64,000 nucleotides of DNA from Planctomycetota bacterium. Its GTDB lineage: Bacteria; Planctomycetota; Phycisphaerae; UBA1845; UTPLA1. The position numbers and the translations under genes are program-made. Positions 34,065-43,150 of this stretch are shown in pieces. Under the pieces are notes generated by a model. That model did not search any database and was not told where the DNA came from. It worked only from the letters and a program-made list of their open reading frames with translations. Where the stretch lies: the NCBI GenBank assembly GCA_015654675.1, contig JAATGM010000021.1:102940-166939 (forward strand), written 5' to 3'. Each line of letters opens with the position of its first letter. Position 1 is the stretch's first letter.

Positions 34065-37000
34065 TCATGGGATACCCCGCTCGCCGCCCATGCGGCTCGA
34101 CAATCGAGGCTTTGAACCCTCCTCAACTGCCGGAATCGGCAGCCGAATCGTGAATACGGCTCCGCCTTCCGCCACCGTTTCACCGGTCAACCGCCCGCCG
34201 TGCGCCTCAATGATGGACCGGCTGATTGAAAGCCCGATTCCCATCCCATCCGGCTTCGTCGAGAAAAACGGCTCAAACAGCCGCGCCATCACGTCCGGCG
34301 GCAGTCCCGGCCCGCGATCGCGAACGCGTATTTCGGCGTCACCCCGCCCATTGCGGCAGGTCACGATTGACAGCTCTCGCTGCGAAGCCGGCGCCGACTG
34401 CATCGCATCCGCGGCGTTCCGAATCAGGTTGAGCACGACCTGCCCCATCTGAATTCGATCCAGAAACAGGATGGGCAGACTGTTGTCCAGCCCCAGGTTG
34501 AATCGAACACTACGCTGCATCGCTTCATGTTCCGCGAACCGGCACGCTTCCTGAACAACGTCGTTGAGCGAAACCGACGAGAGTTGCGGATCACGCTTCC
34601 TGGTGAAGTCGCGCATTCTTCGGATGATCTCGCCCGCGCGCTGCGCCTGCGCTCCCGCGAGCTTCAGCGGCTCTTCAAGTTCGCCGACAGTGATCGCCTG
34701 CCGATCCATCCGTCGCAGGCATCCCGTCAGGTAATTCGCGATGGCCGCCAACGGCTGATTGATCTCATGCGCCAGCGCGGACGACATCTGTCCCATCATC
34801 GATAACCGATCGACGTGCGTCATCTCCGCCTCGTAGCGCTTGAGCCGCCCCTCGGCACGCCGCCGATCGGTAATGTCCACCGAGTACCCGATCAGACCGA
34901 GCTTTTCGCCCATTTCGTCGCGAAGAATGGAAAGCGACGACTGCACGAAAATCTCGCCGCCCGACTTCGTTCGGCGACGCATCTCGATCTCTCGCGCGCC
35001 GTCCCGCATCAGCGGCCCCAGAACCTGATCCTGCAGGAAAACCGTGTCATCCGCGAAATGCAGAAACGTGACGTGCCGGCCGATCGCCTCTTCCGCGCTG
35101 TATCCGTACGTCCGCGCCGCCCCATGATTCCACGCCGTTATCACCCCGGCCAGGTCCATTACGATGACCGCGTCGTGGATCTGCTCGAGGATTTCGGCCT
35201 GCCGACGCACTGCTGTTTCCGATCGCTTGCGGTCGGTCACGTCCTCGTGTGCCACCACCACGCGCACCGGGGCGCCGCCCGGAAAGCGGGTGACGCGCCC
35301 GAGATACCAGCGGCGTTCGCCGTCCCATTGGCTCTCATGCTCCATCTCAAATGCGACCCGCTCCCCGCTGATCACCGTGCGAATCCCGTCGGCGAATCGC
35401 GTCGCGTCCGCCGCCGCCCGCCCATCACGCGTCGCCGCGCAAACCTCAAAATAGTTCGCTCCCAGCCCGACTGAACGCTGATCTCCGCCATGTTGAACGG
35501 CGAAGTCACGCCAGGCCCGGTTCACGCCGAGAATGACCCCATCTGCGTCGAGAATCGCCAGTTGAGCCGTCAGTGCATCCACCACCGCCCGGGCGAACCG
35601 TTCTGATTCCCGAATCGCCGCCTCAGCGCGCCGCCGCTCAGTAATGTCAAATACCGTCGACCGGCTCGTTACAAACGTCCCCGAACGGTCGTGCGCCGCC
35701 GTGGCGCTCAGCATGACGGGTAGCACGCTGCCGTCGCCGCGTACCATCTCGAATTCCAGATCCGCCACGCTCCCGTTTCGGACGAATGCCGGAAATGTCG
35801 CGTCGAACGTCGCCTTCGATGACTCCGTCAGCAGATCACGAAATGTCCGCCGCCCCTCAATCGATGCCCGCTCAAAGCCAAGCCAGCGAAGTTCCGTGTC
35901 GTTGATGCGCACAAATCGTCCGGCCGCGTCCAGCGAGTGGTATCCGCACGGCGCATTGTTGTAGAGATCGCTGTACTCCTCGGCCAGCGTCCGCAGCCGC
36001 TCCTCGGCCCGACGCCGTTCGACCACCTCCGCCTCCAGCGCCGCATTCGTCGAGCGCAACTCGGCCGTTCGCGCCTCCACCCGATTCTCGAGTTCAGCGT
36101 GCGCCTCGAGCAGCGCCTCGGCCGCCTGCCGGCGTTCCGTGATGTCCCGGCACAACGCGACAATCCGGCATCCGACGCCCGACTGGAGAACGGCCGCATT
36201 GATCTCGACCGGCGTGATCGCTCCGCTCGGACCGCGATAGTCGACCTCAAGGCCGCGCACAAATCCAGTCGCGGCGCACTTGGCCACCTCCTCTGAGTTA
36301 CGCGCGGCGTCATACTCCGCCGTCCAGTCCAGAACGCACCGTCCCATGATCTCGTCGCGCGACCCGTGTCCCGTCAGCCGAACATAATTGTCATTGGCGT
36401 CCAGCACGCGACCCCGCTCATCGATGATGACGAATCCCGTATCCGTGATGTCGATCAACGTGCTCGACTTCTCCTCGCTCGCCCGCGACGACTCCTCCGC
36501 CGCCCGACGGGCCGAGATATCCATCACATAACCTTCGTAGTGCGTCACACGCCCGCTCGCGTCGCGAACAATGTTCGTGAAGTCGTACAGCGGCACATAC
36601 ACGCCATCCGCCGACTGCAGCCGGTATTCCTGCTCGAAGCAGCTGCTCCCCGTCTCGCTATGTTGTCGAACCTCTTCAACTACGCGTCCAAGGTCGTCCG
36701 GATGGACGATATCCGCGTATCCGATCCGCCCCGAAATCAAATCGTCCGCGCTGTATCCAAACTGGGAAACGTTCTCCGACACGAACTCCACCGGCCAGCC
36801 ATCGGCAGCCCGCCAGCGAAATGCCACCACCGGCCCGCGTTCAAAGAGCCGCTTCTCGCGCAGCAGCGATTCCTCGGCTCGCTTCCGCGCCGTGATATCC
36901 TGCGCGATGCCGGCCAGACGGTCGCGGCGGCCGCGTTGGCCGCGAATCCGTACGCCGCTGTCGTGAATCCAGCGCACCTGCCCATCCGGGCGAACAATTC

Positions 37001-38600
37001 GGTAGTCCTCCGAAAATCTCTCCGAATCCATTCCGCGGACAAATCGATCCCACGCCGCCTCGATGTGCCCGCGATCGTCCGGATGGACGTGCGCGAGCCG
37101 CACGAGCGGGTTTCGATAGAGTGTCTCAGCCGGAACGCCCCACAAATCCTCAAACGCGGGATTTACGTACGTCACCGCAAGCGGCTGCGTATCGCCCATC
37201 CAGAACACGTCCGAAATCGTCTCGGCCATCTGCCGGAATCGTTCTTCGCTCTCGCTGAGCGCCTCCATCGCCAGCGTTCGTTCCGTCACGTCCGTCGAAA
37301 CGCCCAGCACCGCCGGCGTCGAGGACTCGGCATCCGCGTATGGAATCTTGATCGTCTGCAACATACGCACGCGCCCATGCGCATCCGTGATCCGCTCCAG
37401 CGGAATCTGCTTCAGCCGACCGCCCTCGATGACCTCCAGATCGTCGCGTCGGAACTTGGCCACCTCTTCTGCCGATCGCGCGAAGTCCGCGTCGGTCCTG
37501 CCCGTAATCCCCTCGACCGAATTCCCGTATGCATCGGCCACCGCCTGGTTGACGAGAATGAAACGCCCGGCCTGGTCCTTCGCGAAAATAAAATGCGGGA
37601 CCAGATCGATCACCTGTCGTAACTGCGCCTTGCTCGCGAGCAGCGCTGCCTCGGCCGCCTTCTGCTCCGTCACATCCCGCGCCGCGGCGTACAGGAATGT
37701 CTCGCCCGGCTCGGCCGCCGGGCAGTTCCATTGCAGCCAGCGCACCGAGCCGTCCCGGCAGATGTAGCGATTCTCGAAGCCGCTCGCGTCCACGCCGCGC
37801 CCCAGTCCCGACAGCGTCGTCAGCGTCCGTTCGCGGTCATCCGGATGCACCAGTTCCAGAAACTGACGCGACTTCAACTCCTCCGCTGAATACCCCAGTA
37901 CCCGTTCAAAGGTCGGGTTCACGCGCTTGAAATACCCGTCCAGTCCCGCAATGCACAACACGTCCAGCGAGACGTTGAAGAAGCGATCGCGCTCCAACTC
38001 GGCCAGGCGCTGCGAGGTCACATCGCGAATGCTGCCAAGTACGCACCTTTTCCCATCAATCTCGACCGGCGATCCCATTCCCTCGACCCACACCAATTCG
38101 CCGTCGACGCGACGAAGCCGCAACGCCATCCGGGATGTCGGCCGCCCGCTCGCAAGCACCATTCCCGTTCGCTCGCGCGCCGCGGCGCGATACTCTTCAG
38201 GAATCACGTCGTAGATATCATGTCCGACCAGATCCTCGGCCCCCTTCGCGCCCAGAATCCGAATTGCCGCGTCGTTGACGAATTTCCAACACTTGCCGTC
38301 GTGAATCAGAATCCCGTCAGGTACGCTGTCCACCAGTGTCCGGTAGAGCGCCTCGCTTTGCCGCAAAGCCCTCTTCGCCCGCGTCAGTCGCCGCCGCTGC
38401 ACCAGCAGCAACCCGATCGCCGCCGCCTGAATCGTCACGAATGCCGACACGATGGCCACGTACGACGCGTGATCTTCCATCAAATCGTCAAAGCCCGGCT
38501 CGCCCCGCGCCGAACGTGGAACGGCCAGCGCCGCGGCCAGTGCCACCCACACCGCCCAACGTAATCGTCGACCCCGTCCGCGCACGAAATAATGCAGCAT
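34065..38600 (-). CDS. Multi-PAS sensor histidine kinase (FixL/TodS-like)
   Basis: This 1511-residue protein has a signal-like N-terminus, one clear membrane segment (ASYVAIVSAFVTIQAAAIGLLLV, about 45-68) and nine PAS domains in series, each opening with patterns such as YRTLVDSVPDGILIHDGK, FFNVSLDVLCIAGLDG, LRQVIDLVPHFIFAKD, FRQMAETISDVFWMGD and ILEQIHDAVIVMDLAG. A HisKA domain with phospho-acceptor His at about 1278 (SALAHEINQPLAA) and a HATPase domain (QEACRFAEHEA, RDRGPGLPPDVMARLFEPFFSTKPDGMGIGLSISRSIIEAHGG) follow. It should phosphorylate the regulator encoded just downstream. The PAS ligands are unknown. Its ATG has GAGGG about eight bases upstream and an extended -10 box near 38641. 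Confidence 0.9.
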   Translation of the reverse strand: MLHYFVRGRGRRLRWAVWVALAAALAVPRSARGEPGFDDLMEDHASYVAIVSAFVTIQAAAIGLLLVQRRRLTRAKRALRQSEALYRTLVDSVPDGILIHDGKCWKFVNDAAIRILGAKGAEDLVGHDIYDVIPEEYRAAARERTGMVLASGRPTSRMALRLRRVDGELVWVEGMGSPVEIDGKRCVLGSIRDVTSQRLAELERDRFFNVSLDVLCIAGLDGYFKRVNPTFERVLGYSAEELKSRQFLELVHPDDRERTLTTLSGLGRGVDASGFENRYICRDGSVRWLQWNCPAAEPGETFLYAAARDVTEQKAAEAALLASKAQLRQVIDLVPHFIFAKDQAGRFILVNQAVADAYGNSVEGITGRTDADFARSAEEVAKFRRDDLEVIEGGRLKQIPLERITDAHGRVRMLQTIKIPYADAESSTPAVLGVSTDVTERTLAMEALSESEERFRQMAETISDVFWMGDTQPLAVTYVNPAFEDLWGVPAETLYRNPLVRLAHVHPDDRGHIEAAWDRFVRGMDSERFSEDYRIVRPDGQVRWIHDSGVRIRGQRGRRDRLAGIAQDITARKRAEESLLREKRLFERGPVVAFRWRAADGWPVEFVSENVSQFGYSADDLISGRIGYADIVHPDDLGRVVEEVRQHSETGSSCFEQEYRLQSADGVYVPLYDFTNIVRDASGRVTHYEGYVMDISARRAAEESSRASEEKSSTLIDITDTGFVIIDERGRVLDANDNYVRLTGHGSRDEIMGRCVLDWTAEYDAARNSEEVAKCAATGFVRGLEVDYRGPSGAITPVEINAAVLQSGVGCRIVALCRDITERRQAAEALLEAHAELENRVEARTAELRSTNAALEAEVVERRRAEERLRTLAEEYSDLYNNAPCGYHSLDAAGRFVRINDTELRWLGFERASIEGRRTFRDLLTESSKATFDATFPAFVRNGSVADLEFEMVRGDGSVLPVMLSATAAHDRSGTFVTSRSTVFDITERRRAEAAIRESERFARAVVDALTAQLAILDADGVILGVNRAWRDFAVQHGGDQRSVGLGANYFEVCAATRDGRAAADATRFADGIRTVISGERVAFEMEHESQWDGERRWYLGRVTRFPGGAPVRVVVAHEDVTDRKRSETAVRRQAEILEQIHDAVIVMDLAGVITAWNHGAARTYGYSAEEAIGRHVTFLHFADDTVFLQDQVLGPLMRDGAREIEMRRRTKSGGEIFVQSSLSILRDEMGEKLGLIGYSVDITDRRRAEGRLKRYEAEMTHVDRLSMMGQMSSALAHEINQPLAAIANYLTGCLRRMDRQAITVGELEEPLKLAGAQAQRAGEIIRRMRDFTRKRDPQLSSVSLNDVVQEACRFAEHEAMQRSVRFNLGLDNSLPILFLDRIQMGQVVLNLIRNAADAMQSAPASQRELSIVTCRNGRGDAEIRVRDRGPGLPPDVMARLFEPFFSTKPDGMGIGLSISRSIIEAHGGRLTGETVAEGGAVFTIRLPIPAVEEGSKPRLSSRMGGERGIP

Positions 38601-38640
38601 GACGCGACCCTCGCGAAATGAACTTGTTGAATAGGCCCCT

Positions 38641-38649
38641 ATTTTAGCA
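38641..38649 (-). promoter_or_regulatory. Extended -10 promoter (TGC-TAAAAT) for the sensor kinase gene
   Basis: On the minus strand TGCTAAAATAGGGGCC begins about 49 bases before the ATG at 38600. An almost identical block, TGCTAGAATAGGGACC, precedes the CAP-domain gene at 51.7 kb. No -35 match is evident, as expected for extended -10 promoters. Confidence 0.4.
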
Positions 38650-38693
38650 GATTGGACCCGCGAAGCACTGGCGTGGCCGGGCCGATCGGCGAA

Positions 38694-40238
38694 TCAGACC
38701 TTGTGTGCCGGCTTGGGCAGATCGGCGTGAATCTTCTGTTGCTGGCTTTGCTGGCCGTCAAACGAGAACAAAACCATCTCGTCGTTGATCTGCGCCTGGA
38801 GGTGAACTGGCCGTCGCCACACGGCCTGCACGTTCTTAAGCGTCTCGACGGCAAATCGAATGTCCAGATCCGCCCCGGTGTGCCGGTGCGCCATGTAAAG
38901 CTCGCCGCGATTGCGATAATTCCCGTCCGCGATGTAGATGTACGGTTGACCGTGGTTCGTCAGGGCGAACAGGAGCTGCGCCTTGATCTTCTCAAAATCC
39001 CGATCAACCACCACCATCCGGCGCGTGGCCGGGTCGTATCGGTAGTGATAGAGCTTGAGCCGGTCCGCCAGGTCGGCCGTCAAAAACTCGTCGATGAACG
39101 TCACGTCGTTATAGACGCGCCGTACTTCGAAGACCTTCTCCATCCCCAGCATCGCCTTCGTATCCCGCCGGCGTCGCTCCTCGATCGAGGGGCATTCGTC
39201 GAATTCCTTGCCGAACTGCCCTTTGTTCCAGCGCTCCTCGATGTCTCGGAAAATCTCGACCCCCATTTTGTACGGGTTCAGATTTCCCGGCGATGTCGCC
39301 AGCGTCCCGGCATGATGGTCGCAATACGTGATGAGCTCGTCGTCCTTGAGCAGGTGCCGCGTCATCAGCCGGCTGTGCCAGAATGTCGCCCAGCCCTCGT
39401 TCATGATCTTGGTCTGGCCCTGCGGCGCGTAGTAGTATGACTCCTCGCGCACAATGCTCAGAATGTCCGCTTCCCAATCCTCCAGCGGCGCGTACTTCAG
39501 CAGAAACAGCAATACGTCGCGCATCGGCTGCGGCGGAATCGAATGGTGTTCACCGCGGCCCCGGTCAATGAGCTTCTGCCGCTCTTCCTTCAGCCGCTCG
39601 GGCGGGTTCACCCACCGCTCCAGATACGGCTTCGTCTGGTATCGCACGACCTGCTGCTCGGCGTGGATCCGCCGGCCCGTCGCCGTGGCCGCCGGTCGCT
39701 CCAGCGATTCCCGCCGCATGAACGCCGAGTGCGGATCGATCAGGTTCTCGATCGAAACGCACACATCAACGAACTTCTCGACCGGTTCAAACCCCTCGCG
39801 GTCGATATGCCGGCGAACGCGCGTCGCGTGGTTCGCGAACTCGTCCATCATCCGCCGGTTCGTCTTGCTGAACCAGATGTTGTTCTTGAAGAAATCGCAG
39901 TGTGCATAAACATGCGCCATCACGAGCTTCTGGTCCGTCATCTCATTGTCTGAGAGCAGGTAGGCGTAGCAGGGGTCATTGTTAATGACCATCTCGTAGA
40001 TGCGCCCGAGTCCATAGACGTGCTGCTTGCGGAGCTTTTCGTACTCCATCCCAAAGCGCCAGTGCGGATATCGCTGCGGGAACCCGCCGTAAGCCGCGAT
40101 CTGGCACATGGTGTCGTAGTCAACGACTTCGAAGCGCGTCTCGAAGAAATCGAGACCGGCTGCGCGCGCCACGCCCGCGATCTTGCGGGCATAGTCCGTC
40201 AGTTCTGCTGAGAGCTTGAGTTCGGCGGATTCGGCCAT
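38694..40238 (-). CDS. SpoVR family protein
   Basis: The product is 514 residues from the ATG at 40238. It matches SpoVR/YcgB over its length: LDFFETRFEVVDYDTMCQIAAYGGFPQRYPHWRFGMEYEKL at the start, VMAHVYAHCDFFKNN, the EEWYYYAPQ-like ESYYYAPQGQTKIMNEGWATFWHS segment, and the C-terminal LYHYRYDPATRRMVVVDRDFEK region. SpoVR is needed for spore cortex formation in Bacillus, while in Gram-negatives it occurs with the kinase PrkA/YeaG and YeaH. It lies five bases downstream of the YeaH homologue. The frame is open for 30 more codons upstream, but these would overlap that gene. Confidence 0.92.
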   Translation of the reverse strand: MAESAELKLSAELTDYARKIAGVARAAGLDFFETRFEVVDYDTMCQIAAYGGFPQRYPHWRFGMEYEKLRKQHVYGLGRIYEMVINNDPCYAYLLSDNEMTDQKLVMAHVYAHCDFFKNNIWFSKTNRRMMDEFANHATRVRRHIDREGFEPVEKFVDVCVSIENLIDPHSAFMRRESLERPAATATGRRIHAEQQVVRYQTKPYLERWVNPPERLKEERQKLIDRGRGEHHSIPPQPMRDVLLFLLKYAPLEDWEADILSIVREESYYYAPQGQTKIMNEGWATFWHSRLMTRHLLKDDELITYCDHHAGTLATSPGNLNPYKMGVEIFRDIEERWNKGQFGKEFDECPSIEERRRRDTKAMLGMEKVFEVRRVYNDVTFIDEFLTADLADRLKLYHYRYDPATRRMVVVDRDFEKIKAQLLFALTNHGQPYIYIADGNYRNRGELYMAHRHTGADLDIRFAVETLKNVQAVWRRPVHLQAQINDEMVLFSFDGQQSQQQKIHADLPKPAHKV

Positions 40239-40243
40239 CGCGG

Positions 40244-41386
40244 CTACTTGCCCTTCGTGAAGAACGTTTTCAAGCTGTCGTAGATATCGTCCTTGTTGTT
40301 CACGCGGCTCGTGATCACGTTGTCGCAATCGTCCAGATGCTCATGGATCACGTTGATGAAGTTGCCGCTGCCATACGCACTCGCGACCTGGCAATAGCCG
40401 AACATGTTGATCTGCGGCAGCAGCTGCTCGCGCAAAATGCGGCAGCACTCGCGCGAATCGGTCTCGCTGCTGTTGTCGCCATCGGAAAAATGAAACAGGT
40501 AAATGTTCCATTCATCCGGCTGATAGTGCTGATCCAGCAAGTGCTTCGCCAGCTTGAACGCGCTCGAAATCTTCGTCCCGCCGTCCTCGCGCAGCCGGTA
40601 GAACGTATCGCGATCGACCTCCTGAGCCCGCACATCATGCACGATGTACCGGCTGTCGATCCCCTCGTAATTCCGCCGCAGCCATGCGTCGATCCAGAAC
40701 GCCTCCAGCCGAACCAGTTCCTTCTGCTCGTCGCCCATCGAGCCCGACACGTCCATCATGTAGAGCAGCACCGCGTTCGACTGCGGCTTAAGAACCGTCT
40801 TCCAGCTGCGATATCGCCGATCGCGCCGAATTGGAACGATCCGCGGCGAATCCGGATTGTACGTCCCGCTCATGATCTGCCGCCGCAGGGCGTGCTTGAA
40901 TGTCCGCTTGAAGTGTCGCAGCGATTCCGGCCCCGACTGCCGCAACCCGCTGTAGCGCTCTTTCTTGGAGGTGATGACGTGCTTGCCACGCGGCTCGATC
41001 CGCGGAAGCTGCAGCTCTTCCGCCAGAATGTCCGCCAGTTCGTCGAGCGATACCTCGACTTCCATGATGTGCGCGCCCGGATTTGTCCCGCCCGCGCCCT
41101 TCCCGTCACCCTGCCCGTCCACGTTGTCGCCGACGCCCGCTTCGCCAGTCCCCACGCCGCCGTCATTGTTGTCGCCAAACCGGAAATGCGGCAGATCGAC
41201 CCCGCGAACGGGAATGCTGATCAGATGCTTGCCTTCCTTGCCGAGCAGTTCGCCGCGCGTCAAAAACTTGCGCAGATCGCCCCGGATCTTCCCCTTCACG
41301 ATCTGGCGAAACCGCTGATAGTCTTTCTCAATGGACACAGGTCCCGATCCCCGCAGTTCGGCATAGTCCACTGTCGAGCGTTCCAT
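40244..41386 (-). CDS. YeaH/YhbH family protein (UPF0229, DUF444)
   Basis: This 380-residue protein is a member of the DUF444 family with a von Willebrand-type domain. The MIDAS-like DVSGSMGDEQKELV is visible near residue 215, with FSDGDNSSETDS later. The N-terminal half has the typical IKGDLRKFL-like region and a Gly/Asp-rich loop (DGGVGTGEAGVGDNVDGQGDG). In other bacteria yeaH, prkA and the spoVR homologue form an operon for stress and stationary-phase control; here only two of the three are adjacent. An upstream ATG at 41404 exists, but TATAAT at 41403-41408 overlaps it, so the start at 41386 is preferred. Confidence 0.88.
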   Translation of the reverse strand: MERSTVDYAELRGSGPVSIEKDYQRFRQIVKGKIRGDLRKFLTRGELLGKEGKHLISIPVRGVDLPHFRFGDNNDGGVGTGEAGVGDNVDGQGDGKGAGGTNPGAHIMEVEVSLDELADILAEELQLPRIEPRGKHVITSKKERYSGLRQSGPESLRHFKRTFKHALRRQIMSGTYNPDSPRIVPIRRDRRYRSWKTVLKPQSNAVLLYMMDVSGSMGDEQKELVRLEAFWIDAWLRRNYEGIDSRYIVHDVRAQEVDRDTFYRLREDGGTKISSAFKLAKHLLDQHYQPDEWNIYLFHFSDGDNSSETDSRECCRILREQLLPQINMFGYCQVASAYGSGNFINVIHEHLDDCDNVITSRVNNKDDIYDSLKTFFTKGK

Positions 41387-41402
41387 GGGCCTTCTGCTGT
41401 CC

Positions 41403-41408
41403 ATTATA
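41403..41408 (-). promoter_or_regulatory. -10 box (TATAAT) at the start of the yeaH-spoVR operon
   Basis: A perfect TATAAT on the minus strand overlaps the first in-frame ATG (41404) of the YeaH gene. The predicted transcript start near 41396 leaves about ten bases before the ATG at 41386. Confidence 0.4.
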
Positions 41409-41471
41409 TGGTCCGACTTCCACGCCGGGCGCGGGCCGTTCTTATGCTTCTAACCCGATATCGGACATGTT

Positions 41472-42068
41472 TCATTCGCCGCCGCACCATGCCGCCATCA
41501 TCCGCCCCAGCAACTCCATCGGCAGCCCTACGACGTTTGAAAAACTCCCCTCAATCCCTTCAACGAAGGCATCCCCCGTGTCCTGAATGCCATACGCCCC
41601 CGCCTTCCCTTCCCAATCGCCGGTCCCGAGGTACCGCTCGATCTGCTCATCGCTCAACCGCCGGAACCGAATCTGCGTCACATCGTGCCGCATCATCCGT
41701 CGCCCGCTCGACGGATCATGCAGCACCACCCCGGTCACGACCCGATGCGTCGTTCCGTTCATCAGCCGGATCATTCGCCCGGCGTCCGCCCGGTCCGCCG
41801 GCTTATTGAGAATGGTTTCCCCGACGACCGCCATGGTGTCCGCGGCCAGAATCGTGGCTCGCGGGTGGTCCCGCCCCACGCCCGCCGCCTTGAAGTAGGC
41901 GATCGCTCCCGCGTATGACTCGGGCGATTCGCCGGTATGCAGCGGCTCCGGTTCGATCAATTCGCTCGGCACCGCTTCAAAGCGATACCCCGCGGCGAGC
42001 ATAAGTTCAGACCGCCTCGGACTCGCCGAGGCAAGCACAAGCGGAACGGGTTGAATTGGTGTGGCCAT
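41472..42068 (-). CDS. maf: Maf-type nucleoside triphosphate pyrophosphatase
   Basis: This 198-residue protein starts at the ATG at 42068. It has the Maf hallmarks: LVLASASPRRSELMLAAG, AIAYFKAAGVGRDHPRATILAADTMAVV with the catalytic Asp, LNKPADRADAGRMIRLMNGTTHRVVTGV and GDWEGKAGAYGIQDTGDAFVEGIEGSFSNVVGLP. Maf enzymes hydrolyse dTTP, UTP or modified pyrimidine triphosphates. TACGAT lies shortly upstream of the start on the same strand and is a possible -10 box. Confidence 0.92.
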   Translation of the reverse strand: MATPIQPVPLVLASASPRRSELMLAAGYRFEAVPSELIEPEPLHTGESPESYAGAIAYFKAAGVGRDHPRATILAADTMAVVGETILNKPADRADAGRMIRLMNGTTHRVVTGVVLHDPSSGRRMMRHDVTQIRFRRLSDEQIERYLGTGDWEGKAGAYGIQDTGDAFVEGIEGSFSNVVGLPMELLGRMMAAWCGGE

Positions 42069-42130
42069 CGGGGGCCGATCGTACCACACTCGCCGACAGT
42101 CGGCATCTCCGCTCGCCCGCGCTGGCGGCT

Positions 42131-43000
42131 TCAGTTTCTCGCCGAAATCACCAGTCGTGCAGCGCACGCCAACATGACATCACTGCCCACCCCGGCCGGT
42201 GCGGCTCCCAGCACAACCACCGGCTTTCCGGACGACACCTCACCGCAGTAGTTCATCGAAAATTTGGTGAAGATCTCGGCCTTGATCCCATTGCCAACGT
42301 CAATGTCGCTGCTCTGGATGCCGCTCGTCTCAATCTTGATCTGAACGCTCGCCCGTTTATCCACCCAGGCGCCCATGCCTTCCATCGAAATCTTGCACCC
42401 GACATCCTGATATTGAATCTGGGAATTAACCTGGCCGGTCTTCGTCACCTGTGTACCGGTCAGAAACGGAACGCTTGAGCCGTTGTTCATCGTCGCATTC
42501 CGAGAAAGATCCACGCACTGGTCAACCATCGACACCGGCCGGAAGTCACCAAGCTTCGCCAGCGCCGACTCAAACGACTGTGGAGACTCGGCGGCAGCCG
42601 CCAGCGCATCCCCGGACAACTCCGAAAACTTCGCGACGGGTAGGCGCAGTACATAAACGGCTCCCTCGACGCGTGTTCCGCTTTCGTTCCCGCGCGGTGG
42701 GATCCGATCGATTGCCTCGACTGTCGATTCAATAAACTTGATCGTCTCCGGCGTACCGGACACGACCAGCGAATTGGTGGAATCGTCCGCGATAATTCTC
42801 GTAGCGGAGTTCGCGTCAAGACTGAGCATTTCCCTCATCCTCGATGCGATATCCGCCGCTTTCGTGTGCCGGACAACAATAACCCGGAGATTGGGAAGCG
42901 GCCGCGCCGATGCGTCACCACCGCTCGATGGCTGCTGCCCACCCCCATTCCCTTGCCAGGACAACGCGACGACAAGAACGATTCTGCAAAACAGTGTCAT
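42131..43000 (-). CDS. Small secreted secretin-domain-like protein
   Basis: From the ATG at 43000 the protein has 289 residues with a signal peptide (MTLFCRIVLVVALSWQGNGGG). Residues of about 40-105 form a secretin N1/N2-type module (VIVVRHTKAADIASRMREML, RIIADDSTNSLVVSGTPETIKFIESTVEAID), as in GspD and PilQ. The remaining 150 residues resemble part of a secretin barrel (VNSQIQYQDVGCKISMEG, ASVQIKIETSG, GKPVVVLGAAPAGVG), but the protein is far shorter than a real secretin. It may be a cut-down relative or a periplasmic ring component. No type II secretion or pilus genes are adjacent. Confidence 0.65.
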   Translation of the reverse strand: MTLFCRIVLVVALSWQGNGGGQQPSSGGDASARPLPNLRVIVVRHTKAADIASRMREMLSLDANSATRIIADDSTNSLVVSGTPETIKFIESTVEAIDRIPPRGNESGTRVEGAVYVLRLPVAKFSELSGDALAAAAESPQSFESALAKLGDFRPVSMVDQCVDLSRNATMNNGSSVPFLTGTQVTKTGQVNSQIQYQDVGCKISMEGMGAWVDKRASVQIKIETSGIQSSDIDVGNGIKAEIFTKFSMNYCGEVSSGKPVVVLGAAPAGVGSDVMLACAARLVISARN

Positions 43001-43150
43001 GGTGCGCTCCAGATCGGCCGGCGGTCGCGTGACTTGAACCCGAACGCGATCCGCACCGCCTTCACCCGTATGGTACATCCCCACCGCGCCTCGGTCGCAA
43101 TCGCTGTCCCCTATCTACCCAGTCCGCACGTCCCCCTCTACGATGGCCGC

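Noticed and set aside
36366..37622. 418-codon plus-strand open frame opposite the sensor kinase
   Set aside because: Antisense to repeated PAS domains; no start signal and no family.
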